From Stomoxys calcitrans (taxonomy: Eukaryota > Arthropoda > Insecta > Diptera > Muscidae): a stretch of 64,000 bases of DNA. This document shows, piece by piece, positions 41,925 through 52,682 of this stretch. Positions within the stretch are counted from its first letter, which is position 1. Every line of letters starts with the position of its first letter. The DNA lies in NCBI RefSeq assembly GCF_963082655.1, contig NC_081554.1, forward strand, positions 94,184,245-94,248,244, written 5' to 3'. The notes under the pieces are model-generated. The model had not been told where the DNA came from and made no database searches. It saw nothing but the letters and a program-made list of their open reading frames with translations. Position numbers and translations under genes: made by a program.

Positions 41925-42620
41925 ACAAATAAAGCTCGACCGTCTCCAACCTCTCTCCGCCATCGCACATCCTGCAAAAGTCCACCTCTCCCACTGACCA
42001 GGACTAGTATTAACAGTCCGAAGTTATGATCCAGAGTATGTGATACCCTGTTTTACTAAATACTCGGTGACAGAAACTTTGCCAACCTAATACACACAGT
42101 ACTAGTCCACGCCTCACGCACAGTCTTCGTAGAAAGCACCCACCCTACTGAATCAGTGTTACTCAGGAGAGAGAACACTGATACCGTAGCACCAGTGCGT
42201 CGGCCGCCTCCTTCCCTGCCATCCCCACCTTCAGCGTCGCCTGACTGTCCTTGAATATCGTTAATTCCTTTCGGGTCACCTCACCTAAAGGCACCCACCC
42301 TACCAAAAAGCTTACTCAGAGAGAGAACACTGATTCCGTAGCACCAGTGCGTCGGCCGCCTCCTTCCCTGCCATCCCTTGATAGCCCGGGACCCAGCACA
42401 GCCTAGCGACCATGTTTCAATAAAGCTCTTTGTATCTACTAAACAATAGCTACCTCACATTACGTGACGCCAGTAACTTCAGCGTCAACCTCACATTACG
42501 TGACGCCAGAACCTTCAGCGTCGGCTGACTGTCCTTGAATATCGTTAATTCCTTTCGGGTCACCTCCCCCAGCCCACAGCTCCCTTTACGGGAAACCGAC
42601 GCACAGTGGGAGAAAATCGA
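41925..42620 (-). pseudogene. RNase H plus Cys-rich end of a non-LTR element, internally duplicated
   Basis: Minus-strand frames give 'TIFKDSQPTLKVLASRNV' (RNase H DSQ motif), 'CWVPGYQGMAGKEAADALVL' (usual WVPGHxGMxGNExADxLA; the His is Tyr) and, further along, 'DFCRMCDGGERLETVELYLC' (terminal finger). The region is scrambled. The DSQ-encoding segment occurs at 42511-42570 and again at 42229-42284, the ADALVL segment at 42320-42375 and again at 42180-42240, and a 36-bp unit is doubled at 42453-42524. It is a different family from RetroA and RetroB. Confidence 0.7.
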
Positions 42621-42703
42621 AAAAAAGACTAGTAAAAAATATGCCGTGTGAGAACGGGTAGAGCTGAGGTGTCATCGAGATCGTTTGCAAAATTCCAAGG
42701 CCC

Positions 42704-43815
42704 TTAGGTTAGGTTAGGTTTAAGTGGCAGACTCATGGCAGACCAGATCGCTTAAAAAGCCCAATTACTTGTTAATGTTCACATCCGCTAAATCAGACAA
42801 GTTCTCAAAGAAATGAGAATCTAAAATGGAACTTCTTCTGACTACTAGTGCGGGACACACACACACAGAAGGTGTTCTATAGTCTTTTCTTGTTCGATGT
42901 CCTCACAGCTTCTGCAAAGTCGCTCCTGGCAACCTTCAGTCTGTCAGCATGTTTTCGGATAAGATACTGACCTGTCATGATGGACACAATTACTGAGACG
43001 TCTGTTCTAGCCAATGACAGTAAAGCGGTAAACCTCTTTAAATCTAGATAAGGCCACATAGTTTTGGAATACTCACAGCCCCTCTTTGTGACCATCTATC
43101 ATTCGTTGTCCTTCGGGACTGGTCCTGAAAACTTTGCTTACATGTCACTAGAGGCATACCCACAGATTCCAGTTCCTAGTTCCTAGTCTCACAAGCTCGT
43201 CCGCTTTACAATTTCCTGCTAAGAAACGCTACCATTGTATATTCCTTGACATCGAGAGAACCCTTTATGTAGCCGACTAGGTCGTGAAGGGCTGTTTCAG
43301 TGGACTTGCCTTTACTATATGGTGCTGCTGCCTTGACAGGTCATACCCAAGGAATCTTTGGACTAAGATATGTTTCTATCAACCTCTTAAGAGTCTTCAG
43401 CATAATGGACAGACTAAAAAGACGAAAGTCTTTCACCTTTGTTTGGTACTGTTTTCATGCATTCGGAATGAAAATGACCTTCGTGTCCCTCCATCTCCCT
43501 AAGCCATGGAACCAGTCTATCAGACACAGCTTGTAATTCAACCGGCGATACATCATCAGGGCTAGGCGACTTAAAGGAGCCGAAACTTCTTATCGACCAA
43601 AGGATTTTAAACTCAGACACAATTTCCCTATATACCCCACCATAATAGGTCTCGAGGACAGAATCTTCCTTAGTCTAGAGACCTCAGATGTATCCTCCAC
43701 GGAGCTGCAGAATTCTACACAGGATTTGTTCTGAGCCTTTCTCAGCTCGCCCTTATATTTTCTTAGCTCAGCCTTAAAGATGCCCCAATCGTGTGGTGCT
43801 CTTGCGGCTTCAAGG
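42704..43815 (-). mobile_element. RetroA, internally deleted copy
   Basis: The minus strand starts at about 43815 with the endonuclease-RT linker ('WGIFKAELRKYKGELRKAQN'), then RT fingers ('SPSPDDVSPVELQAVSDRLV' at about 43560). Continuing are 'FLDIEGAFNNV'-preceding sequence ('ALHDLVGYIKG') and a jump to the RNase H end ('ADELVRLGTR' region) and 'YSKTMWPYLDLKRF'. The terminal Cys-rich part ends in the tail. The tail reads (TTAGG)3 on the plus strand (42704-42718). RT motifs B and C and most of RNase H are deleted. Confidence 0.75.
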
Positions 43816-44166
43816 CCCGTAGTCCCTTAAATTTGGTCACGTTGGTATTTCGTAATTTTGTTGGGGCTACCAAATTTTCGTTTTTGGTCCAATTTCCAAT
43901 TTTTTTTTCTTGGATAGTGCTCAAAAATCCCTATAAAAAATCCGCTTGACGTCCACAATATCTTCACGGGCTTCGGGAATATTCGACTTTTATTTTTTTG
44001 TTTTTGCAATTTTGACCGAAACCTTTGGCATTTTACGAAGACATTTGTGGATCGATTTTATTTAATTTGTATGCATGATTTGGATTTTCGTGACCAAATT
44101 TCAAGACTTCGCCGCAAAAAGTGTCCACATCTGATTATTCAGTTAAAAGTTATACTGTTAGGAAGT
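43816..44166. other. No recognised feature
   Basis: AT-rich sequence with T homopolymers. No repeat family or coding signal is recognised. Confidence 0.4.
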
Positions 44167-45175
44167 CAAGTAATTGCGTGTTCTGTCGGGCCGATTCTAT
44201 GAATCCTATGAATTCTGTTAAAAATGTATACAAATTAAACTTAGTCTAGGGGCATAATTTTATTCTACATACCAAACTTCTGTAAAGCCAGCAAAAATTA
44301 AAGAATCTAAGAACCGAACAAGGATGATCGAGAGGCCGGTTTACATTGGAGCTATATGAAGTTAGAGGCTGATTTGAACCGTATTTGGCACAGTTGTTAG
44401 AAGTCGTAACAGAACACCGCGTGCAAAATTTCAGCCAAATCTAACAAACATTAAGGCTTGTAAGAACTCAAACAGTCAAATTGCCCGACCGGGTTTTATG
44501 GGAGCTATACCAGGTTATAGACTGATTTGGACCGTACTTAGAACAGTTGTTGAAAGCCGAAGCAGAACACTACATGAAAAATTTCAGCAAAATCGGTCAA
44601 AAATTGCCATATGAGCTCAAGAAATCAAATCGGGAAATCGGTTTACAAAGGAGCTATATCAGGATATAGACCGATCTGGACTGTATTTTGTACAGTTATT
44701 GGAAGTCATAGCAAAATACTACATGCAATATTTCAGCCAATTCGGACACAAAATTGCGGCTTGTAACGGCTCAAAAAGTCAAATCGGGCGATCGGTTTAT
44801 ATGGGAGCTATATCAGGCTATAGACCGAGTTGAACTCTACTTGGCACAGTTGTTGAAAGTCATAACAAAACACTATATGCAAAATTTCAACCAAATCGAA
44901 AAAATATTGTGGCTTCCAGGTGCTCAAGAAGTCAAATCGAGATATCGGTTTATATGGGAACTATATTTGAATCTGAACTGATATGGCCCATTTGCTATCC
45001 CCAACGACCTACATCAATAGTAAGTATCTGTATTTTAAACGGCCAGCTTTACGCAATCGACCGCTATCGTGATTTCGACGGACGGATAGTCGTCAGAACG
45101 TCGAGACGATCAAGAATATATATGCTCTATGGGGTCTTAGACGAATATTTCGAGGTATTACAAATATATTAATGT
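44167..45175 (+). mobile_element. DINE-like group 1b element
   Basis: A decayed end A (CAAGTAATTGCGTGTTCTGT, CGGGCCGATTCTATGAATCC) is followed by the 1b-specific stretch ('gttaaaaatgtatacaaatt', 'gggcataattttattctac'). About five units come next ('tatatgggagctatatcagg', 'cacagttgttgaaagtcata') and then the conserved block up to 'cgaatatttcgaggtattac'. The final TATACCC end is missing. The same 1b start is found at 62194. Confidence 0.75.
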
Positions 45176-45215
45176 AAAAAAGTGTATTATTTGCATTGTG
45201 ATAAAAAAATGTATT

Positions 45216-45512
45216 TTAATTGATTAGTCTTTATTGAAAACTTGCTTAAATACCTTTTTTGTAAAGAGGACATATTTTAGAAAAAGACAATTTTATATTA
45301 AAAAATTGAACAAAAACCATGTGCCTATATGGGGAATATAGGCTTTGGAATAAGAGAACTCAAGAGGTTTTACCTATTTTTAAATAAAAAATTGCCTATT
45401 TTGGAGAAGATATACCACCTGTTTGAGTTGAGATTTCTTTCTCAAATTTCACTTAAAACGCATCTACAATATGTCCTCTTCACAAAGAAAGGGAAAAACT
45501 AATCAATGAAAA
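45216..45512. repeat. Fold-back element with imperfect inverted arms
   Basis: TTGATTAGT at about 45219 and TGTAAAGAGGACATATT at about 45260 reappear inverted as AATATGTCCTCTTCACA at about 45466 and ACTAATCAA at about 45499. The arms are interrupted and imperfect. The centre has 'gtgcctatatggggaatata'. It could be a MITE; no target duplication is clear. Confidence 0.5.
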
Positions 45513-45714
45513 AACCTTATTTTGAACAAAAAGTGCAAAAAATAAACTTTATCACTTTTTTTACTTCTAAACTGTACAAATTTTAACTGAATGTTCACAT
45601 GTGGATACTTTTGTGGCAAAGTCGTTGTATATAGGTTTGAAGTTCGGCACAATCTGTCCATCTTTTCATAAACTGTCGTATCGATCTCCGTATTTAACTT
45701 CTAAGGCACCTAGA

Positions 45715-45835
45715 ATTTTTCCCAAACTCAGGAACAATTTTTGTATGACTTTCTATATTTGTGCTAAAGTTGGTCGGAACCAAACCATAACCTGATATAG
45801 CTCCTATATAAACCGATTCCCAGGTTGAACTTCTT
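45715..45835 (-). repeat. DINE-like unit fragment
   Basis: One diverged unit with 'caaaccataacctgatatag' and 'ctcctatataaaccgattcc'. No ends. Confidence 0.5.
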
Positions 45836-46094
45836 TTATTTAGCCATAGATTTTCATTGAATAAATTTTGTCTAGCGTTCGAAACCACCAATACAACTTC
45901 CAACAGATGCACAGAATCATGTGGATACCATGGGAGTAGTGTAACTTGTGCAGACGGAAAATTTGCCATTACACACAAAAACACATGCATTGGAAGAAGT
46001 ACAGCTAATAGACAGGGTTGTCGAGCGTAGTTAATGTGGTATTTGCAATAAATTCGGTACAAATACATCATGCCAGGTCAGTTTTTATAAAGTA

Positions 46095-46225
46095 CTAGCT
46101 GGCCCGATGTGCATTGCGGCCCCATTTTGTCCGAATTTGAAAAAAAAATTATTATTCGTATTTAACTCTTAAATACATTTCACTACAGTCCCATATTGTT
46201 CCTTGGTTTCTACCAAGCTGCTTAA
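46095..46225 (-). mobile_element. Helitron-A 3' end fragment, inverted
   Basis: On the minus strand it ends GGGCCGCAATGCACATCGGGCC, then CTAG before T (CTAG at 46095-46098 after A 46094). This fits the Helitron-A 3' hairpin region. It is preceded by one interior unit ('caatatgggactgtagtg', 'aaatgtatttaagagttaaa'). The rest of the element is missing. Confidence 0.6.
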
Positions 46226-46994
46226 TCTTTAAACCACTGTGCATCAGCATTTGCACGTCCTGGTATTTGGCGAATTGCGGATATCCTGTTGGCCTTATCG
46301 GCGCAACGAAATCAAAACATCAGAATCTCGAAAAAGGAGCAAATTTACACAATTATTCTGGATGTGCAGATAAAAAGCGAATAGCTAGCTGGATATTCAC
46401 ACAAAGCAACAACATTGGGGTGATGTTGCTTTGTAGGATAGAAGAGACTGAAAAAAGTAACCATAAATGGAGCAATATGTGAACATTTCATAAAGCTGTG
46501 TAACTTTAAATGAGGGCCAAGATGTATGGTACGACGCTACCCTCTTTTGCCTTTTCAGTGCTGCTTTTTATTGGGTTGCTTCGCATAATCAAATAGTAGA
46601 GGCGGAAGAGAAGTGCCAGGACCAAATAAAAAATACGTTAATTGTGGGTTATGTGCAACATTTGCGCACTTGAATTAAATCACTGTAGCTCCTTGGCAGG
46701 AACAACAGGGATATAAGGGCATACAAACTTTGCCCAACCATGCATATAATGATGGTTGAGGTTCCAATATTCCTCTACAATGCGTCTACCAAATGCCAAA
46801 CAAGCGGAACTGAACTGTGCAGGCTTCAGTTGATTTTTTCAGCTTTACCTATGCGTGCATTTTGTGAATCTTTAGTTGGTTTGCATTTAATTCAATGAAA
46901 ATGGTATCGCAGCAGCTACAGCAAAGCCAAACCAAATCAGGACGAAATGCGCAACCTCAGCCACCAGCTATCGGTGTAGGAAAGCTAAAACGAG
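46226..46994. other. No recognised feature; possibly single-copy DNA
   Basis: Not made of the repeat families seen elsewhere and less AT-biased. Short ORFs exist (46267-46482, 46895-47092), but the second runs into a decayed DINE-like end, so it is not a gene. No splice or domain evidence. Confidence 0.4.
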
Positions 46995-48052
46995 GAAGTA
47001 AGGACGGGCTAACGTCGGTCGAAGTCGACCTTTTGATTTCCTACACCACATTGGATGCGCAGGCTAAGTCGTCGAATTTAGAATTTGCTTAAATTTGATA
47101 TGTAGAATTTCCATCAAAATCCGTACATATTGTAGGAGCCATAGAGTAAATCGTTGTGCAAATTTTTGAGAAGATCGATTGATAAATGGGTAAGCAAAGG
47201 CCTTAAAAGTGAAAATCCGGAGATGCATATATATGGGAGGTATATCTAAAACTGAACAAATTTCCATGAAATTTACCAGTTATCAGAAGAGTTATAAGAG
47301 AAACATTCTTGCCAAATTTTGTGAAGATCGGTTAACAAATTACTAAGTTATTGAGTATGATTCAAAATCGGACGAATATATATATGAGAGCTTTATCTAA
47401 ATTTGAACGATTTCTATTAAATTCAATAGCAATACCGGGAGTTATAAGGGAATGCGTTGTGACAATTTTCGTGTGAATCGGTTAAAAAATTACCAAATTA
47501 TTGCAATACTAGTCCAAATTGGACGAACATATAAATGGAAGCAATATCTAAATCTGAACCGATTTCTATGAAATTCGCCAATAATGTCGAGACTTATAAG
47601 AAAATCTCTCGTGCAAAATCGCTTTACAAATGACGATAACATTGCAATTTTAATCAAAATCGGACGAACATATAAATGGAAGCTATATCTAAATCTGAAC
47701 CAATTTCTATCAAATTCAGCAATAATGTCAAGACTTAAAGGAAATCCCTCGTGCAAAATTTCGTGAGAATCGGTTTTCAAATGACGATATAATTGCAATT
47801 TTAGTCCAAATCGGACGAACATATATACGGGAGCTATATCCAAATTTGAACCGATTTTTTTCAATTTCAATAGGTTTCGTCTCTAAGCTCGGACATAGCG
47901 ATCTGTGACGGACATAGCTAAATCGAATCAGAAAGTGATTCTGAGTAGATCGGTATACTTATCAGTTGGTCTATATATATCTTCCCTCTGGGTGTTACAA
48001 ACAAATTCACTAAGTTATAATACCCTGTGCCATTGTAGTGCTGTAAGGTATA
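46995..48052 (+). mobile_element. DINE-like group 3 element, both ends
   Basis: A decayed end A (AAGTAAGGACGGGCTAACGT, 'gaccttttgatttcctacac') is the counterpart of AAGGAAAGGCAAAAGTCCGG in other copies. Six or so units follow ('aaaatcggacgaacatata', 'ggaagctatatctaaatctg', 'ctcgtgcaaaattt'). End B closes with 'ggacatagctaaatcgaatc', 'cggtatacttatcagttgg' and the TATAATACCCTGTGCC terminus. It is directly followed by a group 1 end A. Confidence 0.7.
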
Positions 48053-48786
48053 ACAAGTACGAGCGTGCTAAGTTCGGCCGGGCCGAATCTGCTATACCCT
48101 CCTCCATGGATCGCATTTGTCTAGTTCTATGCGCGGTATCTCTTTTTAGGCAAACAAAGAATATTGAAAAGGAACTGTTATGCTATTGGAGCTATATCAA
48201 GTTATAGTCCGATTCGGACCATAAATGAATTCTGAACATTGTAGCAGTCATTGTGTAATATTTTAGTTCATTCGGATAAGAATGAGCCTTGTAGGGGCTC
48301 AAGAAGCAAAATCGGGAGAAAGGTTTATATGGGAGCTGTATCAAGCTATTGATCGATTTAGATCATATTAGACACGTATGTTGACAGTCATGAGAGAAGC
48401 CGCTGTACAAAATTTCTGCCAAATCGGATGAGAATTGCGCCCTCTAGAGGCTCAAGAAATCAAGATCCCAGATCGATTAATATGGCGGCTATATCAGGTT
48501 ATATACCGATTTGCGCCATACTTAGCACATTTATTGCAAGTCATAACAATCGGTATACTTATTATTCAAAATTTCAGCCAAATCGGATGAGAATTGCGCC
48601 CTCTAGTGGCTCAAGAAGTCAAGATCCAAGATCGGTTTATATGATAGTTATACCAGATTATGGACCGATTTAAATCTTACTAAGTACAGTTGTGGAAAGT
48701 GATACCAAAACACCATGTGCAAAATTTCAGTCAAATCTGACGAGAATTGCGGCCTCTAGAGGCTCAAGAAGTCAAGACCCAAGATC
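48053..48786 (+). mobile_element. DINE-like group 1, end A half
   Basis: End A (ACAAGTACGAGCGTGCTAAG, TTCGGCCGGGCCGAA at 48073-48087) with TATACCCTCCTCCATGGA is followed by about four units ('ggctcaagaaatcaagatcc', 'ccaaatcggatgagaattgc'). It stops at about 48786 where an inverted DINE-like unit and RetroB sequence begin. Confidence 0.75.
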
Positions 48787-48900
48787 GGACCAGATCGGAC
48801 CATATTTGAATATAGCTGCCATATAGAGCGATCTCCCGATATAGAGTATTGAGCCCACAAAAGGAGCATTTTTCATCCGATTTTGATGAAATATGAAATC
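48787..48900 (-). repeat. DINE-like group 2 unit, inverted scrap
   Basis: 'gaccatatttgaatatagct', 'gccatatagagcgatctccc' and 'catccgattttgatgaaat' make one inverted unit between the group 1 copy and RetroB. Confidence 0.55.
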
Positions 48901-49437
48901 TGTTCGACACGAAAGCCGGGCAATGACAAAGGAAATGCTCCAACGTCTCATCACCTTCCCCGCATGCCCTACACATGCTACCACTTGCCGCGCCGATTTT
49001 ACATAAGTGAGCTCGTGTCCCGTTATGATACCAATAGCTATACTGACCTTCTTTCTTTTCGCCGTCTTACCGACAGTTTCGCTGTTCCACAATGTTGGAT
49101 GCGCATTCGTCGCCCACTCCCTTAACTCGGATTGCGTCGACCCGAAAGGCTTCGGGTTAACCAAGTTTACTGACGGCATTCCTCTGGCCTTCACCGCCAA
49201 ATCGTCTGCCCTTTCATTTCCACTTACTCCATTATGGCCCGGCACCCAAACGTATGGATTTTGCCACCCTCAGAGAAGGCGTTAATCTCCTTCTTACACT
49301 GAGAGACTGTTCGTTACCGTCCTGCTTGTTATTGCCCTCATGGCAACTTTACTGTCGGTAAAGATGTTCACACTCGACGTCCTAGCGTTAGCACCACACC
49401 ACTTCACGCATTCCGTGATCGCCCTGATCAAAAAACT
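48901..49437 (-). pseudogene. RetroB RNase H and Cys-rich C-terminus
   Basis: Minus-strand frames show 'IRAITECVKWCGANARTSSV', 'NIFTDSKVAMRAITSRTVTN' (RNase H DSK), 'MPGHNGVSGNERADDLAVKA' (intact PGHNG, unlike the copy at 23800) and 'PFGSTQSELREWATNAH'. The terminal 'MCRACGEGDETLEHFLCHCP' finger follows. A deletion and frameshift lie near 49040-49060. The RT domain is missing. Confidence 0.8.
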
Positions 49438-49954
49438 AGGGCGAACAATAGTAAGATGGGTTCAAGAATCTTTGTCGCTAGGGACAGTTTGGTTATGGCA
49501 GTTTTCGACAAGGGAGAATCAGCAGACAACATTTTCTGGGTGTAGACAGATCAAGTTTTTGTACATATTTTGAAATATGATGTTTCAATTTTTACAAAAT
49601 CCCTAAAAATTTAAATTTTGAAATAAAAATATATAAATAGTTTCAAATTTTAAATTATCTCTTGGTCTTTCAAGTGTTAAATATGCTTCTTTACAATCTC
49701 ATCATAAATGGAGCAGCAGTCTGCTTTTTCTTCATAACTGCAGAACAATTGTTGTAATAGCAATAAAATCAACTACTATCAGGAAGCAGACAAAGTTTGT
49801 CATTATCAGCAGATTTTTTTTTATAAGTGTAAGATGTAAATCACTTTTAAAATGATCAAGAACTTTCAAACGCCAGTAATCCAACACCGTGTTATGGAGT
49901 TTATACCATTTCTGGAGTGAACCCTTCAATTTGTAGACCACTACGGTGTTGATT
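49438..49954. other. No recognised feature
   Basis: AT-rich; no coding or repeat match. Short ORFs are accidental. Confidence 0.4.
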
Positions 49955-50928
49955 TTAAGAGCTCATGTGCCCCTTAAACTCATATAGACTCAAGCTCGGT
50001 TTTATGTTTTTACAATTGTTTGCTCTGAGATCTTTTTTAATAAGCTTATTGTCTTCAGAATACAACATAGTGTTCGTAGCCGCCACATGCCAACGAGAAA
50101 GCTCCCTCAACCTCACGGCAGTGGTCGCTGCAATTTGTCTAGCCACAATGTCCAGAGGCATAAGATATAGCATTAAATTCAATGCATCAGATGATGTCGC
50201 CCTCAGTGCGGCTATGACGCACAAACAAGCCATCCTTCGGATACGGTTAATTATTGAGCAGTAGGTGAACTTTTGAAGCGCCGTCCACCAGACCACAATA
50301 CCATATAGCATTATAGGTCTGACAACTGCAGTATATACCCAATGCATGACACGTAGTCTAAACACCCAACTTTTGCCAATGGCTCTCTTGCAGGTATATA
50401 GGACAAGAGTGGCTTTTCTTGCCCTTTCCAAAATGTTGGATTTGAAGTACAGTTTCCTGTCCAGCAAAACACCCAGGTATTTTGCGCTTTCTGTAAATGG
50501 AACATTCTCTCTATCCAAAGATACCGGTTCCACTGTAGGCAATTTGTATCTCCTGCTGAAAAGAACTACTTCTGTCTTGCACGGATTTATACCCAGACCA
50601 CTTTCGGTAGACCACTTTGCGGTTACACGTAGAGCTTCCTGAAGTACAATATATCTCTTAGAATGCTGGGAAACTTTCCTCCAAACGCAATTGCCACGTC
50701 ATCAGCATACGCGACCACTTTTACACCTTTTTCTTCCAGAGACAATAATATATTGTTATGGCTATATTCCAAAGCTGAGGAGACAATACACTTCCTTGGG
50801 GTGTTCCTCTGCTGACCCATCTTTTCAGATCCACAGATCCAAAGCCTGCCGTAATGCATCTTTTAGTAAGTAACTTATTAATAAACTTTCTTACGGTAGA
50901 GTTGATGCCTAGAAACTCCAACTCCATC
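49955..50928 (-). pseudogene. RetroA RT palm, thumb and connector
   Basis: The frames read 'MMELEFLGINSTVRKFINKL', 'WVSRGTPQGSVLSPQLWNIA' (motif B), 'VKVVAYADDVAIAFGGKF' (motif C with intact YADD), 'STESGLGINPCKTEVVLF'-type thumb, and an open 195-codon piece (49955-50542) with 'ESAKYLGVLLDRKLYFKSNI' and 'VRPIMLYGIVVWWTALQKF'. Frameshifts at about 50750 and 50640 separate pieces. It is less decayed than the 6259 copy, which has lost YADD. Confidence 0.85.
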
Positions 50929-51021
50929 ATGATATATATTCTTTATATATATATATATTCTATATATATTTATATATTCTATATATATATATATATATTC
51001 TATATATATATATTCTTTGAC
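50929..51021. repeat. AT microsatellite (TATATATTC-like) inside RT
   Basis: TATATA runs are punctuated by TTC at roughly 16-28 bp spacing. It sits between codons for 'SLAVKE' and 'MMELEFLGIN', so the motif A segment expected between them ('FLDIEGAF' in related copies) is gone. Confidence 0.9.
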
Positions 51022-51058
51022 AGCGAGAGAATCCTCTATGTAGGTCGTAAAGGGCTGT

Positions 51059-51483
51059 TTAAGTGCATTTGCCTTTACTATATGCATACTGCTGCCGCGA
51101 CAGGCGATCTCCACGGATCTTTGCCCTAAAATATGTTTCTATCAACCTCTCAAGAGTCTTCATCATAAAGGATGACTGACTAATAGGACGAAATCTTTCG
51201 CCTTCGTGTGGAAGGGTTTTCCTGCCTTCGGAATGAAAATGACTTTCGTGTCCCTCCATCCCACAGGTATATATGACATTCTTATACAAGCAGAGTATAT
51301 CTCCCTAAGCCAGGGAACCAGTCTATCGGACACAGCTTGGAATGCAACCGGTGATACATCATCAGGGCCTGGCGACTTAAAGGAGTCGAAACTTCTTATC
51401 GCCCAAAGGATTTTCGACTCAGACACAATTTCCCTAATAGCCTCCGACGAATGCATACCAGTGACAACCTCTTCTGCCGCCAC
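51059..51483 (-). pseudogene. RetroA RT fingers
   Basis: 'EIVSESKILWAIRSFDSFKS', 'PGPDDVSPVAFQAVSDRLVP', 'WLREIYSACIRMSYIPVGW' and 'RDTKVIFIPKAGKPFHTKAK' form the RT fingers (motifs 0-2a). After a frameshift near 51190 the frame gives 'RPISQSSFMMKTLERLIETY' and 'RLSRQQYAYSKGKCTETALH'. It breaks at the microsatellite, just before motif A. Confidence 0.85.
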
Positions 51484-51582
51484 GTTGAAATCCCAATTAA
51501 AAAATGTTAATATATTTGTTGAAATTTATTTTTTCATGTAGGGAGCAAAAGCATAATCTACTGCTATTACTTAATGAGGACC

Positions 51583-51655
51583 CCCGGTAGAATTGGTAGC
51601 ATGCTCTAATTGCAAATGTGGGGGTCGTGGATTCGATTCCCATTATTAGCCTTAG
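51583..51655 (+). repeat. tRNA-like sequence, probably SINE-derived
   Basis: Contains GGTAGAATTGGTAGCATG (A-box-like) and GGATTCGATTCCC (B-box-like; the TTCGATT loop is canonical). The acceptor and T stems pair only in part and the anticodon arm is not convincing, so a functional tRNA is unlikely. It lies just upstream of a RetroA fragment. Confidence 0.4.
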
Positions 51656-51689
51656 TCAGTCAATATTACTAGTGAGTCTGTAAAGGATT

Positions 51690-52682
51690 GCCGCTGTAAA
51701 GTACTGTATCACTATTCCTGATAGAAGTGATTGGAACTACAATATCCCTGGTAACAGAAGTTACATAGCCTTCTATACGGATGGTTCCAAACTAAACGAC
51801 CAGGTAGGCTTTAGGATGTACTCTAAAGATTTAGAACTGGTCATATCGAAGAGGTTACCCGACCATTGCAGGGTGTATTAAGCGGAGATCCTTGCAATTA
51901 AGGAAGTGGTGGAATGGCTAAGATATAATTTCGTTACGACGGTTGGCATAAATATCTTCTCAGACAGCCAGGCAGTCATTAAATCCATGGAGAACGAATT
52001 TCTGAACACAAAAACCGCCCTCGACTGTCGCAGATCTCCCTACGAGATGGGTGAACAGTTCAAAATTCACCTGTTTTGGGTGCCGGGCCACAGAGATATC
52101 CCAGATAATTCTAAAACAGACGAGCTTGCGAGACCAGGAACTACCTTACACACTCCAGGGAAACTGGAATCTATGGGTATGCCTCTAGCGACATGTAAGC
52201 TAAGTTTTTAGGACCAGGCCCGAAGGGCAACGAATGATAAATGGTCACAAAGAGGGGGCTGTGAGCGTTCCAAAACTATGTGGCCTCATCTAGACTTGAA
52301 GAGGTCTACTGCTTTGCTGTCATTGGCTAGAACAGACGTCTCAATCATTGTGTCCGTCTAATCGGAAAACATGCTGAAAGACTGAAGGTTGCCAGCAACG
52401 ACTTTTGCAGAAGCTGGTATAGAACGATTTCTGTATGTGTATCCCGCACTAGCAGTTAGAAGGAGTTCCACTTTAGGTTCTCATTTCTTTGAGAAACTAT
52501 CTGATTTAGCGGATATGAACATTCGCAAGTTACTGAGCTTTTTAAAGTGATTTGGATGGTTCAACGGTAGGAACTAGAAGGCATTTTCCTTCTTCTTTTC
52601 CTTTGGTATCACAGTGGACGAAAACGTCTAAATGAATCTGATGGCAGACTGCCACTTAAACCTAACCTTCCTGACCTAACCT
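51690..52682 (+). mobile_element. RetroA 3' end with RNase H
   Basis: Begins in the linker before RNase H and runs to the 3' tail ('gactgccacttaaacctaac'). It includes the untranslated part with 'gtatcacagtggacgaaaac' that is missing from the 6174 copy. It is 5' truncated. The tail contains CCTAACC repeats. Confidence 0.8.
51730..52440 (+). pseudogene. RetroA RNase H with catalytic residues, one frame with stops
   Basis: One frame gives 'NRSYIAFYTDGSKLNDQVGF' (first catalytic Asp in TDGSK), 'AEILAIKEVVEWLRYN' (Glu), 'INIFSDSQAVIKSM' (Asp) and 'FWVPGHRDIPDNSKTDELAR' (His/Asp), so all four acidic positions are visible. Stops occur just before AEIL (51878-51880) and after 'TCKLSF' (52209-52211). 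The terminal region 'TMWPHLDLKRSTALLSLART' follows, then a broken Cys-rich end. The enzyme would degrade the RNA strand after first-strand synthesis. Confidence 0.85.

Larger units (their letters stand above)
49955..51490 (-). mobile_element. RetroA RT region, interrupted by a TA microsatellite
   Basis: On the minus strand the copy runs from RT fingers at 51490 down to the connector before RNase H at about 49955. The segment encoding RT motif A is replaced by an AT microsatellite at 50929-51021. Neither the endonuclease nor RNase H is present in this stretch. Confidence 0.8.

Noticed and set aside
46895..47092. 65-codon Gln-rich ORF as an exon
   Set aside because: Its second half is a decayed DINE-like group 3 end, so the frame is accidental.
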